NCBI RefSeq assembly: GCF_023243045.1
Contig: NZ_JALKFX010000005.1
Location: 1 to 64,000, forward strand
Length of the DNA stretch: 64,000 nt
Reading direction: 5' to 3'
DNA from: Frankia sp. AgB32
Lineage (GTDB): Bacteria; Actinomycetota; Actinomycetes; Frankiales; Frankiaceae
Below are positions 24,318 through 33,262 of the stretch, piece after piece; position 1 is the stretch's first letter, and each line of letters starts with the position of its first letter. Position numbers and translations under genes: made by a program. The notes under the pieces are model-generated. The model did no database searches. It was given only the letters and a program-made list of their open reading frames with translations, and was not told the origin of the DNA.

Positions 24318-25178
24318 TCAGCCGAGGCTGTCCGCGGCCGCCCGCGCGGCAAGCAAGGTGTTGCGCAGCAGCATCGCGATCGTCATCGGCCCCACCCCGC
24401 CGGGAACGGGCGTCAGCAGGCCGGCCACCTCGCGCACGGCGTCCGCGTCGACGTCTCCGCGCAGGCCCTGCTCCGTGCGGTGCATGCCGACGTCGATGAC
24501 CGTGGCGCCGGGCTTCACCGCGTCCGCCCCGATGATCGCCTGCTGGCCGGCCGCGACGACGAGGACGTCCGCCCCGCGGCAGACCGCCGCGAGGTCCCGC
24601 GTGCGCGAGTGGCACACCGTGACGGTGGCGTTGCGGCCGATCAGCAGTTGGGACACCGGCCGGCCGACCAGTTCGGACCGGCCGACGACGACCGTGGGGG
24701 TACCCGCCAGCTCGACGTCGTAGGCATCGAGCAGCTCGATGATCCCCGACGGGGTGCAGGGCCGCAGGCCCGGCAGGCCCCGCGCGAGCAGCCCGACGCT
24801 CGCGGTCGTCAGTCCGTCGACGTCCTTGCCCGGCGGGATGCGCCCGACCAGGGCGGCGCCGTCGAGACCGGCGGGCACCGGCAGCTGCAGCAGGATCCCG
24901 GACACCGTCGGGTCCGCGGCCAGGGCGTCGAGCAGCGCGGCGACCTCCTCCTGCGGGGTGTCGGCCGGCAGGTGCTGATGCAGGTCGGCCATGCCCGCCT
25001 CCACACACGCCTTGCGCTTGCCGCCGATGTACACCGCGGACGCCGGGTCGTCGCCCACCAGCACGGTCGCCAGCCCCGGCTGCCGGCCGGTGGCCGCGCG
25101 GAACTCGGCGACGTCCTGGGCCACCTGCGCCCGCACCCGCGCGGCCACGGCCTTACCTTCGATGATCACTGCACTCAC
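24318..25178 (-). CDS. folD: Bifunctional methylenetetrahydrofolate dehydrogenase/methenyl-THF cyclohydrolase
   Basis: A 286-residue FolD. The catalytic region YIGGKRKACVEAGM (Tyr-x-x-x-Lys), LLQLPVPAGLDGAALVGRIP then PGKDVDGLT, the NADP site VVVGRSELVGRPVSQLL and the C-terminal GLLTPVPGGVGPMTIAML are all present. It interconverts 5,10-methylene-, methenyl- and 10-formyl-THF in the cytosol. The start is GTG 25178. It shares direction with the MmpL unit, 231 bp away, and is probably separately transcribed. Placement near an MTHFR-like gene elsewhere in the window may be coincidence. Confidence 0.95.
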   Translation of the reverse strand: MSAVIIEGKAVAARVRAQVAQDVAEFRAATGRQPGLATVLVGDDPASAVYIGGKRKACVEAGMADLHQHLPADTPQEEVAALLDALAADPTVSGILLQLPVPAGLDGAALVGRIPPGKDVDGLTTASVGLLARGLPGLRPCTPSGIIELLDAYDVELAGTPTVVVGRSELVGRPVSQLLIGRNATVTVCHSRTRDLAAVCRGADVLVVAAGQQAIIGADAVKPGATVIDVGMHRTEQGLRGDVDADAVREVAGLLTPVPGGVGPMTIAMLLRNTLLAARAAADSLG

Positions 25179-25429
25179 GTCGACCCCTCACCCTCACGCT
25201 CGATCCGCCGGCCAGGCCGGCGGCCACCCGACATCCGCCGCCGACCCGGCCCACCCCGCGGTCACCGCGGCCACCGCGGCCACCGCGGCCACCTGCCGTC
25301 ATCCGGACACCCCGCCGACAGCGGCTGGCGTGGTGGCACACCCCCGCGGCCGACGCCTCGTCCGAGCGTGCACGCTACGCCACGCGACCTCCCCCTCGTC
25401 GACCAGCCAGCGACGTCATAGCCTCGTAC

Positions 25430-25513
25430 CCATGGCGGCTTCGGTCCCATGGCGGCTTCGGTCCCATGGCGGCTTCGGTCCCATGGCGGCTTCGGTCCCA
25501 TGGCGGCTTCGGT
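25430..25513 (+). repeat. Five tandem 17-bp repeats containing a start codon
   Basis: Four perfect copies and one near-complete copy of CCATGGCGGCTTCGGTC. Each copy supplies an ATG (25432, 25449, 25466, 25483, 25500). Seventeen is not a multiple of three, so successive ATGs fall in different frames; 25449 and 25500 share the frame of the downstream methyltransferase. Confidence 0.95.
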
Positions 25514-26312
25514 GAACTTCGATCGCATCGCCGACCGGTACGACGAGACCCGTGGCGACGAGACCCCGTGGCGGCGAGGAACGCGGCGGCGAGGAACGCG
25601 GCCGGACCGTCGCCGCGGCCATCGCCCCACAGCTGCCGGGGCAGCGGCTGCTGGAGATCGGCGTCGGCACCGGCCTGATCGCGCGCGCCCTCACCGATCT
25701 CGGTCGACGGGTCACTGGCATCGACCTGTCCGAACAGATGCTCGCCCGCGCCCGCCGCCGCGTCCCGGGGCGCCTCGTGCGCGGTGACGCCTCGGCGCTG
25801 GCGCTGCGCGACGCCAGCGTGGACGCCTGCCTCGCCGTGCACGTGCTGCACCTCGTCGACGATCTCGACCAGGTCCTCGCCGAACTCACCCGGGTGCTGC
25901 GCCCGGCGGCCGGCTCGCGGTCGTCGGCGGCGGCGAACACAGCCTGTCCAGCGACGTCGGTACGGTGCTCCGACAGCTGCGGACGGCACTGCGCGCCACC
26001 AGTGACGTGCAGGACCTCTCGCAACGCGTCCTGGAGACCGCCGGGCGTCATGGGCTCACCCTCGCGGCGGACTTCGCGTTCGTCCGGGACGATCGCGAGA
26101 CGCTCATCCCGCGCGGCGCCGGCGCGGACATCGAGGCCCGGACCCACTCGCACCTGTGGGACCTGACGGACGCCCCGTGGACCGCCGTCGTCGAACCGGC
26201 GCTCGCCGCCCTGCGTGCGCTGTCCGACCCCGATCGGCCCCAGCCGACCGGCCGCAGCTCCCGGTCCCTGATCTTCGTGCGGCCGGGATCGGACATCACC
26301 GCGCCGCGCTGA
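25500..26312 (+). pseudogene. Class I SAM methyltransferase with +1 and -1 frame changes
   Basis: Starting in the last 17-bp repeat, the frame reads MAASVNFDRIADRYDETRGDE. The methyltransferase core then continues one frame over: LLEIGVGTGLIARALTDLG (motif I), VTGIDLSEQMLARAR, then DASVDACLAVHVLHLVDDLD and a post-motif helix. Near 25908 it returns to the first frame for LAVVGGGEHSLSSDV and about 110 more residues to the stop. The +1 comes from an extra C in a 16-bp near-copy (25557-25572) of the 15 bp at 25542-25556. The -1 looks like a lost G in CCCGG. A further perfect 15-bp duplication lies at 25570-25599. Unless ribosomes slip twice, the gene is inactive. Confidence 0.75.
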
Positions 26313-26345
26313 GCCTGCTCGCCCGGCTCGCGACAGCCCGGCCGG

Positions 26346-26915
26346 TCAGGTGCCGAACTGGCCCGCGGACAGCGGGCGCATCGCCGGCAGGCCTGGCGAC
26401 GCCGCCGCGCCCAGCCACAACCGCACCTCCCGCGACGTACGCAGCCGCACGACCCGAGCGGCGGCGCCGTGCCTGTCCAGCGCCCGCAGCAGGCGGATCC
26501 GGCTGTCCCGGGGGTAGTTCCACAGCCAGCGCAGGAACGCCATGTCCACCCGCTCGGGGCACTCGGGCGCCATGTCCGGCCGGGTCCGCCCGCGCCACCT
26601 GGCCCAGCGCCGCAGCGCCCGGCTGATCGTGACGCGGCGCGGCAGGTCGAGGAAGACGATCAGCTCGGCGGCGGGGATGCGCAGGTCCAGCGTGCCGCTG
26701 TAGTTGCCGTCCATCACCCACGCCGGTTTCGCCACGAGGCCGGCGACGATCGCGCACCACTCCTGCACCGGCGTCGCCACCCAGCCGGGCCGCCAGAAGT
26801 ACCGGTCGAGGTGCACCACCGGAAGACCGGCCTGGCGCGCAAGCTCCCGGGCGAGGGTACTCTTGCCCGCACCCCCACTGCCGACGACGAGGACCCGCTG
26901 GATGTCAGGGGTCAT
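26346..26915 (-). CDS. P-loop nucleotide kinase-like protein (FlaR/adenylate-kinase-like)
   Basis: A 189-residue P-loop protein: Walker A VVGSGGAGKSTLARELARQ, then HLDRYFWRPGWVATPV, a Walker B-like VMDGNYSGTLDLRI and LIVFLDLPRRVTISR, and a lid containing RTRPDMAPECPERVD. These match the family long annotated as DNA topology modulation protein FlaR, whose real substrate is unknown. ATG 26915 fits the family start; the upstream open frame has no homology. It converges on the methyltransferase relic. Confidence 0.82.
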   Translation of the reverse strand: MTPDIQRVLVVGSGGAGKSTLARELARQAGLPVVHLDRYFWRPGWVATPVQEWCAIVAGLVAKPAWVMDGNYSGTLDLRIPAAELIVFLDLPRRVTISRALRRWARWRGRTRPDMAPECPERVDMAFLRWLWNYPRDSRIRLLRALDRHGAAARVVRLRTSREVRLWLGAAASPGLPAMRPLSAGQFGT

Positions 26916-27086
26916 CGACGGGGGCCCGTCCGGGCCCGTCCCGAGCGTCTTCACGCTCTCAGTCTCCCATTGCGGCGAACGGTTGTGCTGCCGAACGTGG
27001 CCCTTCGGCGCACGTTGCACTCGGCGTCATCCCGGCGTCGCCGGCTCGTCGACGGGGCTCCCGTTTCGGACTCCGCGGTCCGCCTG

Positions 27087-28126
27087 TCAGCCCGCCCTCG
27101 GGTGCGCCGCGAAGAACTGCCACATGACCTCCGACGCGTTCGGCGCCGGCGGCGGCGCGTCGGCCTCGTTCCGGGGACGGGTCCCGCCCGGCCAGGCGTG
27201 CCCGGCTCCCTCGATGCTGTACAACTCCACCGCGACACCCGACGCGCACGACCCGTACACGTCGTGGCGGACGGCGCCCTGCTGGCTGCGGGTCGGCGTG
27301 GCCGCGCAGCCGTCGCGGCGGGTCCAGAACGACATCGCCTCGGCGACCGAGCGGTCAGCCCGCTCGTCGCCCTGCCGCAGGCCTGCCAGCGACGAATCGC
27401 CGCCGGCGTAGCGGACCTTCTGATCGGCGGTGCCGTGGAAGGCGATGACCGGGACGGGCTGGCTCGGCGCGCAGGTGACGGTGTCAAGGGCACCGGAGAC
27501 GGGCGCGATCGCGGCGATCCGGTCGGCGAGTTCACAGCCGAGCCGGTAGGCCATCATCCCGCCGTTCGACATGCCGGTGACGTAGATGCGGCGGGAGTCG
27601 ACCGCGTAGTCCCGGGCGACCTGGTCGAGCAGGGCGGCGACGAAGGCCACATCGTCCGGGCCCGTCTGGTGGGCGTAGCCACAGCAGGTACCGGCGTTCC
27701 AGGTCAGCAGCGCCGTCCCGAGCCGGCCGCCGCCGTTGGGGTAGACGGCGAGAAACCCGGCCTGGTCGGCCACTTCACTGAGGCCGGTCTGCTGCTCGAC
27801 CTGGGCCGCCAACCCTCCCGCGCCGTGCAGCACGACGACCACCGGCCGCGGGACGAGCTGGCCGCGGGACGAGCTGGCCGCGGACGCGGCGGGGACGTCA
27901 CCAGGTAGGTCCGCGCGCGCCCGCCGACGGTCAGGGTGTGCTCGGTGGTGCCGGCATGGGCGACCGCGCGCCCGGATGCGCCGGGCGACGCGGTCGGCGG
28001 CACCGCGGACAGCGCAGTCGCCGAGGGTGGCGGCCCCGCTGGTCCGGCCGTCGACCCACCGCAGCCCGCCAGGCTCGCGGCAACCGCGAGCACCAGCGCG
28101 GCCCTGGCCAGACCGGGCGGACCCAC
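27087..28126 (-). pseudogene. Esterase lipoprotein (CE1/PHB-depolymerase-like), out of frame by a 16-bp repeat
   Basis: The N-terminus lies in one frame from GTG 28126: MGPPGLARAALVLAVAASLA then GCGGS, a lipoprotein signal with lipobox LAGC, then HTLTVGGRARTYLVTSPP. The catalytic part lies in another frame: RPVVVVLHGAGGLAAQVEQQ, the Ser elbow VTGMSNGGMMAYRLGCE, VIAFHGTADQKVRY and EGAGHAWPGG. Together they give a complete secreted LpqC/feruloyl-esterase-type hydrolase. The frames are separated by two copies of a 16-bp unit (27844-27875). Removing both, or adding a third, restores one frame. The reading with zero copies (TSPPRPRPVVVVLHG) looks ancestral. Confidence 0.8.
27844..27875. repeat. 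Perfect 16-bp tandem repeat, two copies, in the esterase gene
   Basis: Two copies of GGCCGCGGGACGAGCT followed by a partial third (GGCCGCGGA). Copy numbers of 0 or 3 keep the esterase in frame; 1 or 2 do not. Confidence 0.95.
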
Positions 28127-28163
28127 CCACCGGTACCTGCCCCGGCGCGCGCCGCCGCCGCGA

Positions 28164-28286
28164 CCGACGCCGCACCCTCGGCCGACACCGCACCCTCGGC
28201 CGACACCGCACGCTCGGCCGACACCGAACCATCGGCCGACACCGAACCCTTGACGACACCGAACCCTTGACGACACCGTTGCCTCG
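28164..28286. repeat. 18/17-bp minisatellite upstream of the esterase lipoprotein
   Basis: Seven consecutive units. The first four are 18 bp (consensus CCGACACCGCACCCTCGG) and the last three are 17 bp (ACGACACCGAACCCTTG type). It lies 38 bp upstream of the esterase start in its leader. Confidence 0.9.
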
Positions 28287-28429
28287 ACCGGCCTGCCGGA
28301 TCGCGCCCTTGGTCTGAGCCGCGTCGGTCCGTGTCATGTCAAGGTCTGGTGTGCGCTCACGACGCCGACCGTAGCGGCGGGTGATGTGAGCTGGGTGAGA
28401 GATCGCGCCCGCCGCGACGGCGAGCCGGT

Positions 28430-29392
28430 TCAGTTCAGACCGCGGGAGTCCTGCTTGAGCGCCGTGTCGATGGTGAGTGCGGAGGCGACGACCATGCTGA
28501 GCAGTGGCTGCGGCAACGGCCTGTGCAGCTGGACCACATAGTTGTCGGCGGTGGTGAACATCGTCCGCATGAAGCCCTCCCAGGTCTTGGTGACCCGGGC
28601 GACCTCGGTCTCGGTGTGGTCGAAGATGGCGAAGTTCCACGCACGCCAGTTCTCGGCCTTGATCGACCCGATCGTCGCGCCACCCGACTGCAGGTCAAAT
28701 CTGATCTTGCCGAACACGTTCTGCTGGACGATGACGCCCAGCTCCCTGCCGTCGGGCAGCGAAACGATGACCTTGGACTTCAGCAGCTTCGCCGGCCGGT
28801 GCAACAGCAGCTGGACGACGCCGGCGGCGTCGCGAACCTCCAGCCGGTGGGAGAAGAACTGGTCCCAGGAGGTGAGGACGCGAGCGGCCTTCTTCAGCGC
28901 GCCCTGCCCGACCTCGACGACCGAGCCGATCTGGTTGCCCCGCTGGTCGAACACGGCGTACTCGGCGGCCAGCTCTATGATCTTGGTCTTCTGGTTGACG
29001 ACCAGCACCGGCTCGCTGAACAGCGTCCCTCCGCCAGGCCCGGCGGCCACCACTCCCGCCTCCTCGCGGACCTGCCGCTGCACCTTCTCCGGGCTGGCGT
29101 CCGTCCGCACCGCGGCGGGGTCCACGCCCTGCGGCGTCCCCCAGGTCGTCGTGGCCTGCCCACCCTGCTGAGGAGGGCCACCGTACTGGGCCTGACCGCC
29201 GTACTGGCCCGGCCCTCCGTACTGGCCCTGGCCGCCAGGCTGACCCCCGGGGGGACCCTGACCGGGACCGGCAGGTTGGACGGGTAGAGCCGCCGGCTGG
29301 GTGTGCTCGGTCCAGCGAGTGCCATCCCACCATCGAGCCCCGTGCTGCCCACTCGGATCGGCATACCAGCCTGGCGGGACCGTCTGCGTCAT
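28430..29392 (-). CDS. DUF2510 plus scramblase/LURP-one-like protein
   Basis: The N-terminus PPGWYADPSGQHGARWWDGT is a DUF2510 motif. It is followed by a Gln/Gly/Pro/Tyr-rich linker (about residues 40-85) built on GGQGQYGGPGQYGG-type repeats. The C-terminal ~200 residues (VVNQKTKIIELAAEYAVFDQ then GNQIGSVVEVGQGALKKAAR up to FAIFDHTETEVARVTKTWEG) have the scramblase/Tubby-like LURP-one pattern (PF03803). In actinobacteria such proteins are cytosolic or membrane-associated with unknown function; phospholipid binding is an inference. The start could also be GTG three codons earlier (29401). Confidence 0.85.
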   Translation of the reverse strand: MTQTVPPGWYADPSGQHGARWWDGTRWTEHTQPAALPVQPAGPGQGPPGGQPGGQGQYGGPGQYGGQAQYGGPPQQGGQATTTWGTPQGVDPAAVRTDASPEKVQRQVREEAGVVAAGPGGGTLFSEPVLVVNQKTKIIELAAEYAVFDQRGNQIGSVVEVGQGALKKAARVLTSWDQFFSHRLEVRDAAGVVQLLLHRPAKLLKSKVIVSLPDGRELGVIVQQNVFGKIRFDLQSGGATIGSIKAENWRAWNFAIFDHTETEVARVTKTWEGFMRTMFTTADNYVVQLHRPLPQPLLSMVVASALTIDTALKQDSRGLN

Positions 29393-29469
29393 GTCACCCA
29401 CTTTGGCATCGTGCGGCCGTTACGACCACACCCGCTCCGCCGGGCAACGTTCCGTCTCCCCGGCCAGGC

Positions 29470-31113
29470 TCAGACGGGCTGCTCGATGACCTGCCCGTTG
29501 TCGACGTGCAGGCGGCGGGTGACGGCGACGGTGTCCAGCATTCGACGGTCGTGGGTGACGAGCAGCAGGGTGCCGGCGTAGCCGGTCAGAGCTTCCTCGA
29601 GCTGTTCGAGTGCGGGCAGGTCCAGGTGGTTGGTGGGCTCGTCCAGCACCAGGCAGTTCACCCCGACCGCCTGCAGCAGCGCCAGGCCGGCGCGGGTCCG
29701 CTCTCCCGGCGACAGCGAGGAGGCGGGCCTGGTCACCTGGTCGGCGCCGAGACCGAACTTGGCGAACAGGGTCCGGACCTCGCCGGCCGGCCAGCCCGTC
29801 GCCTGTTCGGCGACTGCCACGGGGCTCACCTCGCCCCGGAACAGCCCACGGGCCTGGTCGATCTCACCGAGCCGCACTCCGGCACCGAGCGACTGGCTGC
29901 CGGCGTCGAGCGGAACACGACCGAGCAGGGCGCCGAGCAGCGTCGTCTTGCCACCACCGTTCGGACCGGTGATCACTATCCGGTCCGCCCACGCGACGGT
30001 GAGGTCGACCGGACCGAACGTGAACGCGCCTCGGCGCACCGTGGCCCCGGTGAGGGTCGCGACAACATCGCCGGAGCGGGGAGCGGCGGCGATCGACATG
30101 CGCAGCTGCCACTCCTTGCGTGGCTCCTCGACCTCCTCCAGCCGCTCGAGGCGGGTCTCGAGCGAGCGCACCCGGCCGGCGCTCTTCGTCGCGGCCTCGA
30201 TCCGCGCCCCGCGGGCTGCGCGGTCGCCGTCCGGGGAGCGCCGCTTGGCCCGTAGCGTTCCGCGCACGGACTGCTCCCGTTGCCGCTGGGCCTGGACGAC
30301 GAGGCCGGTGCGCTGGTCGGCGTAGTCCTCGTAGCGCTCCCGGGCCTGGCGGCGAGCGACCTCGCGGGCTTCCAGGTAGGCCGTCCAGCCTCCGGCGAAC
30401 AGGCTGAGGCCGTGATGGTGCGGATCGATCTCGGCGACGGTGTCGATGGTGCGGTCGAGGAACTCCCGGTCGTGACTGACGAGGACGAGGGCGCCGGACA
30501 GCTGCTGGACGAACCGTTCGAGCCGGTCGAGGCCATCGAAGTCGAGGTCGTTGGTGGGCTCGTCGAGAAGAGTGATGTCGAACCGGGACAGCAGGACGCT
30601 GGCCAGCGACCCGCGGGCGGCCTGCCCGCCGGACAGCGCCGTCGTCTGGCTGTCCAGGGCATCGGCGGGCAGGCCCAGGTCGGCGCAGACCTCCTCCGCC
30701 CGCGTGTCGAAGTCGGCGGCACCCAGCGTGAGCCAGCGCTCCAGCGCGACGCTGTAACGGTCGTCGGCGCCGACGGCGCCCTCGGCGAGTGCCTCGGCGG
30801 CCGCGTCGAGTTCGTTCTGGGCGGCGCCGACCCCGGTCCGACGGGTGAGGAAGGCCCGCAGCGTCTCGCCAGGACGGCGGTCGGGTTCCTGCGGCAGCAG
30901 GCCCACACCAGCCGTTGGCGGCGCGAGGTCGAGCCGGCCCTCGTCGAGGGGGATGAGGCCGGCGAGCGCCCGCAGCAGCGTCGACTTGCCGACCCCGTTC
31001 GGCCCCACCACCCCCAGCCGGTCACCCGGCGCGACGGTGAGGGAGACCCCGTCGAGGATGGTGGCTCCACCGCGGGTGACGGTGAGACCGGAGGCGACAA
31101 GGGTGGCAGACAC
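29470..31113 (-). CDS. ABC-F family duplicated ATPase
   Basis: A 547-residue soluble protein with two ABC ATPase domains and no membrane segments. Domain 1 has Walker A GPNGVGKSTLL, signature LSGGQAARGSLA and Walker B ITLLDEPTNDLDF. Domain 2 has GPNGGGKTTLL, LSPGERTRAGLALLQ and CLVLDEPTNHLDL. Between them a highly charged coiled-coil linker (about residues 245-330: REVARRQARERYEDYADQR) forms the ABC-F P-site tRNA interaction motif. ABC-F proteins act on stalled ribosomes or confer ribosome-protection resistance. Which class this is cannot be told from the linker alone. ATG 31113 is used. Confidence 0.92.
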   Translation of the reverse strand: MSATLVASGLTVTRGGATILDGVSLTVAPGDRLGVVGPNGVGKSTLLRALAGLIPLDEGRLDLAPPTAGVGLLPQEPDRRPGETLRAFLTRRTGVGAAQNELDAAAEALAEGAVGADDRYSVALERWLTLGAADFDTRAEEVCADLGLPADALDSQTTALSGGQAARGSLASVLLSRFDITLLDEPTNDLDFDGLDRLERFVQQLSGALVLVSHDREFLDRTIDTVAEIDPHHHGLSLFAGGWTAYLEAREVARRQARERYEDYADQRTGLVVQAQRQREQSVRGTLRAKRRSPDGDRAARGARIEAATKSAGRVRSLETRLERLEEVEEPRKEWQLRMSIAAAPRSGDVVATLTGATVRRGAFTFGPVDLTVAWADRIVITGPNGGGKTTLLGALLGRVPLDAGSQSLGAGVRLGEIDQARGLFRGEVSPVAVAEQATGWPAGEVRTLFAKFGLGADQVTRPASSLSPGERTRAGLALLQAVGVNCLVLDEPTNHLDLPALEQLEEALTGYAGTLLLVTHDRRMLDTVAVTRRLHVDNGQVIEQPV

Positions 31114-31186
31114 TCAACCATCTTCGCGCAGGCGTGCCGGAGCGCGGTCACTCCCCCGAGCCTGATCGCCCGCACCGCCGCCATCC

Positions 31187-32242
31187 TCAGCCGCCGAGCC
31201 CGGGCAGGGTCGGTTGCTGGTCCGGCAACGCGGGCTGCGCTGCCGCCGGGACGGCGCCGAGGCGGACGGCGGGCCTCGCGGCCGAGGCCCCGACCCCGGC
31301 ACCTTCAGCGAGCTCGCGCACCTGCGCGGTGATCCGGTCCCGGTACGAGCGGGGCGCGTAGGCGCCGTTGCCGTACAGCCTGCGGTAGGGCCCGACCAGC
31401 GCCGGATGATGCTCCCCCAGCCAGGCGAGATACCACTCCCGCGCGCCGGGCCGCAGGTGCAGGACGATCGGAGTGATCGAGGTGGCGCCGACCTGGGCGA
31501 TCTCCTGGACGGTCGCCGCCAGCGCGGCGGGCGAGTCCGTCAGGTACGGCAGGATCGGTGCCATCAGCACCCCGGCGCCCAGCCCACGCTCACGTAGCTC
31601 GGCGCACACCGCCAGCCGGCGGCGCGGATGAGGGGTGCCGGGCTCCACGAGCCGCCAGAGCTCGTCGTCGATGAAGCCCACCGACAGCGCCACCCCGACG
31701 TCCGTCACCTCCGCTGCCGCGGCAAGCAGTTCGACATCGCGCAACACGAGCGAGCCCTTGGTGAGCAGCGAGAACGGGTTGCGCGCGTCACGCAGGGCGG
31801 CGATGACCCCGGGCATGAGCCGGTAACGCCCCTCCGCGCGCTGATAGGGGTCCACGTTCGTGCCCATCGCGACGTGCTCGCCCCGCCAGCGACCGGCCGC
31901 AAGTTCCGTGCGCAGCCGCTCGGCCACGTTGACCTTCACGATGATCTTCGTGTCGAAGTCGCGGCCGGCGTCAAGATCCAGGTAGGTGTGGGTGGATCGG
32001 GCGAAGCAGTATCGGCAGGCATGCGAACAGCCGCGGTAGGGGTTCACCGTCCAGCGGACGGCCATCCGCGACGCCGGCGGCACCCGGTTGAGCGCCGACC
32101 GGGCGTGCACCTCGTAGAAGGTCATGCCCGCGAATTCGGGGGCGTCAAAGGTGCGGGCCACCGCGTCGCGCGGCAGCAACGCCCGCGCGGCGCCCGCATC
32201 GGTCGGCGCCTCGTCGGCGAGTCGTAGGTTGTCCCATCGCAC
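31187..32242 (-). CDS. Radical SAM protein, Rv2578c family
   Basis: A 351-residue protein beginning VRWDNLRLADEAPT at GTG 32242. The radical SAM cluster motif is CSHACRYCFARSTHTYLDLD (Cys-x3-Cys-x2-Cys), preceded by VNPYRGC. Further TIM-barrel motifs are HVAMGTNVDPYQRAEGRYRL, LLTKGSLVLRD and VGVALSVGFIDDELWRLVEP. This is the SplB-like Rv2578c group conserved across actinobacteria, whose substrate is unknown; repair or nucleic-acid chemistry has been suggested from SplB similarity only. The last ~30 residues are an Ala/Pro-rich tail. Confidence 0.9.
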   Translation of the reverse strand: MRWDNLRLADEAPTDAGAARALLPRDAVARTFDAPEFAGMTFYEVHARSALNRVPPASRMAVRWTVNPYRGCSHACRYCFARSTHTYLDLDAGRDFDTKIIVKVNVAERLRTELAAGRWRGEHVAMGTNVDPYQRAEGRYRLMPGVIAALRDARNPFSLLTKGSLVLRDVELLAAAAEVTDVGVALSVGFIDDELWRLVEPGTPHPRRRLAVCAELRERGLGAGVLMAPILPYLTDSPAALAATVQEIAQVGATSITPIVLHLRPGAREWYLAWLGEHHPALVGPYRRLYGNGAYAPRSYRDRITAQVRELAEGAGVGASAARPAVRLGAVPAAAQPALPDQQPTLPGLGG

Positions 32243-32290
32243 GCACCCATGAGAACATGCGTTCGAAACGAAGTCCAGGTGTCCGGCAGT

Positions 32291-32320
32291 CCGGCAACCC
32301 GGCAACCCGGCAACCCGGCA
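32291..32320. repeat. 8-bp tandem repeat, three copies
   Basis: Three perfect copies of CCGGCAAC and a partial fourth, about 50 bp upstream of the radical SAM start. Confidence 0.85.
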
Positions 32321-32446
32321 GGAGGTGCAGCGGTGCGCGCGTGGATGGCGAGGTGGATGGGCGGCTGGGCAGTGGCGCGGGGCGGCGCACGGCCAGGAGG
32401 TGGCCGCTGGCCGTTTCGGTTGCCGACGGGCTGGAGCCGTTTGAGA

Positions 32447-33262
32447 TCAGGCGCGCGGGCCGTCCCAGCCAGCCGGGAGGCTGTCCGGTATCCGCCAGGC
32501 CGGATCGGGCTGGAAATCCGTCCAGGTGCCGTCGAACGGGAACGCCCCCGCCTCGACCAGGCGCAGCAGCCGCTCCCCCTCGGCGCGCACGGCGTCGGCG
32601 TCGCGGACCCAGTAGTGGCCGGGGTAGGCGATCCGCTCGGCCAGCTCGTGCTCGTCCTTCCACTCCCAGTCGCGTTCCGGCGTCACCCAGACATCAAGAT
32701 CGTGATCGGTGGTATCGACTCCGACCAGCCCGTCCCGGCGCCAGGTGGTGGCCGGCTGCTCCAGGTTGATGTACCAGCGGACGAAGCGGCCCTGCCAGTC
32801 CCAGAACCACCACACCGAGTTGGCGCCCCGCGCAGGGACCAGCATGAAGATGTTCGGTCCGCGCCACACCGATGTCGTCATCACTGTCGGCTGGCGGATC
32901 CACTCCGCGAACGGCATGTCCCGCAGACCGCGGCCGTCCGCGCTCAGCTCGACCGCCATCGGGCAGCCGTGCGGGATCCACAGGCGCAGGCCGCGTTCGT
33001 CGTGCCCGACGACATGGCCGGTGCGGACGAAGACAAGGCGCTTCGTCGTGAACGACCGGTGCACGACGATCTCGCCGGGCGTGTACGGCGCGGCGGCCTG
33101 TACTCCCCGCGATCCGGTGCTCGACTCCGCCTCGGCGTCCGACCACGCGGCGGTTCCAGAGGCAGGGACGGTGTGACGTTCGGTTGGCGCACCGCGGGTG
33201 GATCCGGCTTCGGAGGGCGGCATCGCGCCGCCGGGATCGTTGACCGCGGGGCTGTCCGGCAT
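32447..33262 (-). CDS. DUF402 domain protein
   Basis: The last ~200 residues contain the DUF402 pattern: YTPGEIVVHRSFTTKRLVFV, RGPNIFMLVPARGANSVWWF then WDWQGRFVRWYINLEQPATT, TTDHDLDVWVTPERDWEWKD and DEHELAERIAYPGHYW. DUF402 proteins (FomD-like fold) often hydrolyse nucleotides or act as phosphodiesterases; the conserved Asp, Glu and Tyr set is present but the substrate is unknown. The first ~60 residues are disordered. ATG 33262 or GTG 33268 is the likely start; neither has a strong ribosome site. Confidence 0.8.
   Translation of the reverse strand: MPDSPAVNDPGGAMPPSEAGSTRGAPTERHTVPASGTAAWSDAEAESSTGSRGVQAAAPYTPGEIVVHRSFTTKRLVFVRTGHVVGHDERGLRLWIPHGCPMAVELSADGRGLRDMPFAEWIRQPTVMTTSVWRGPNIFMLVPARGANSVWWFWDWQGRFVRWYINLEQPATTWRRDGLVGVDTTDHDLDVWVTPERDWEWKDEHELAERIAYPGHYWVRDADAVRAEGERLLRLVEAGAFPFDGTWTDFQPDPAWRIPDSLPAGWDGPRA

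Noticed and set aside
27936-28270. Gly/Val/Arg or Pro/Thr repeat proteins across the 18-bp array
   Set aside because: The repeats give open frames in several registers on both strands. The lipoprotein start at 28126 explains the coding part better.
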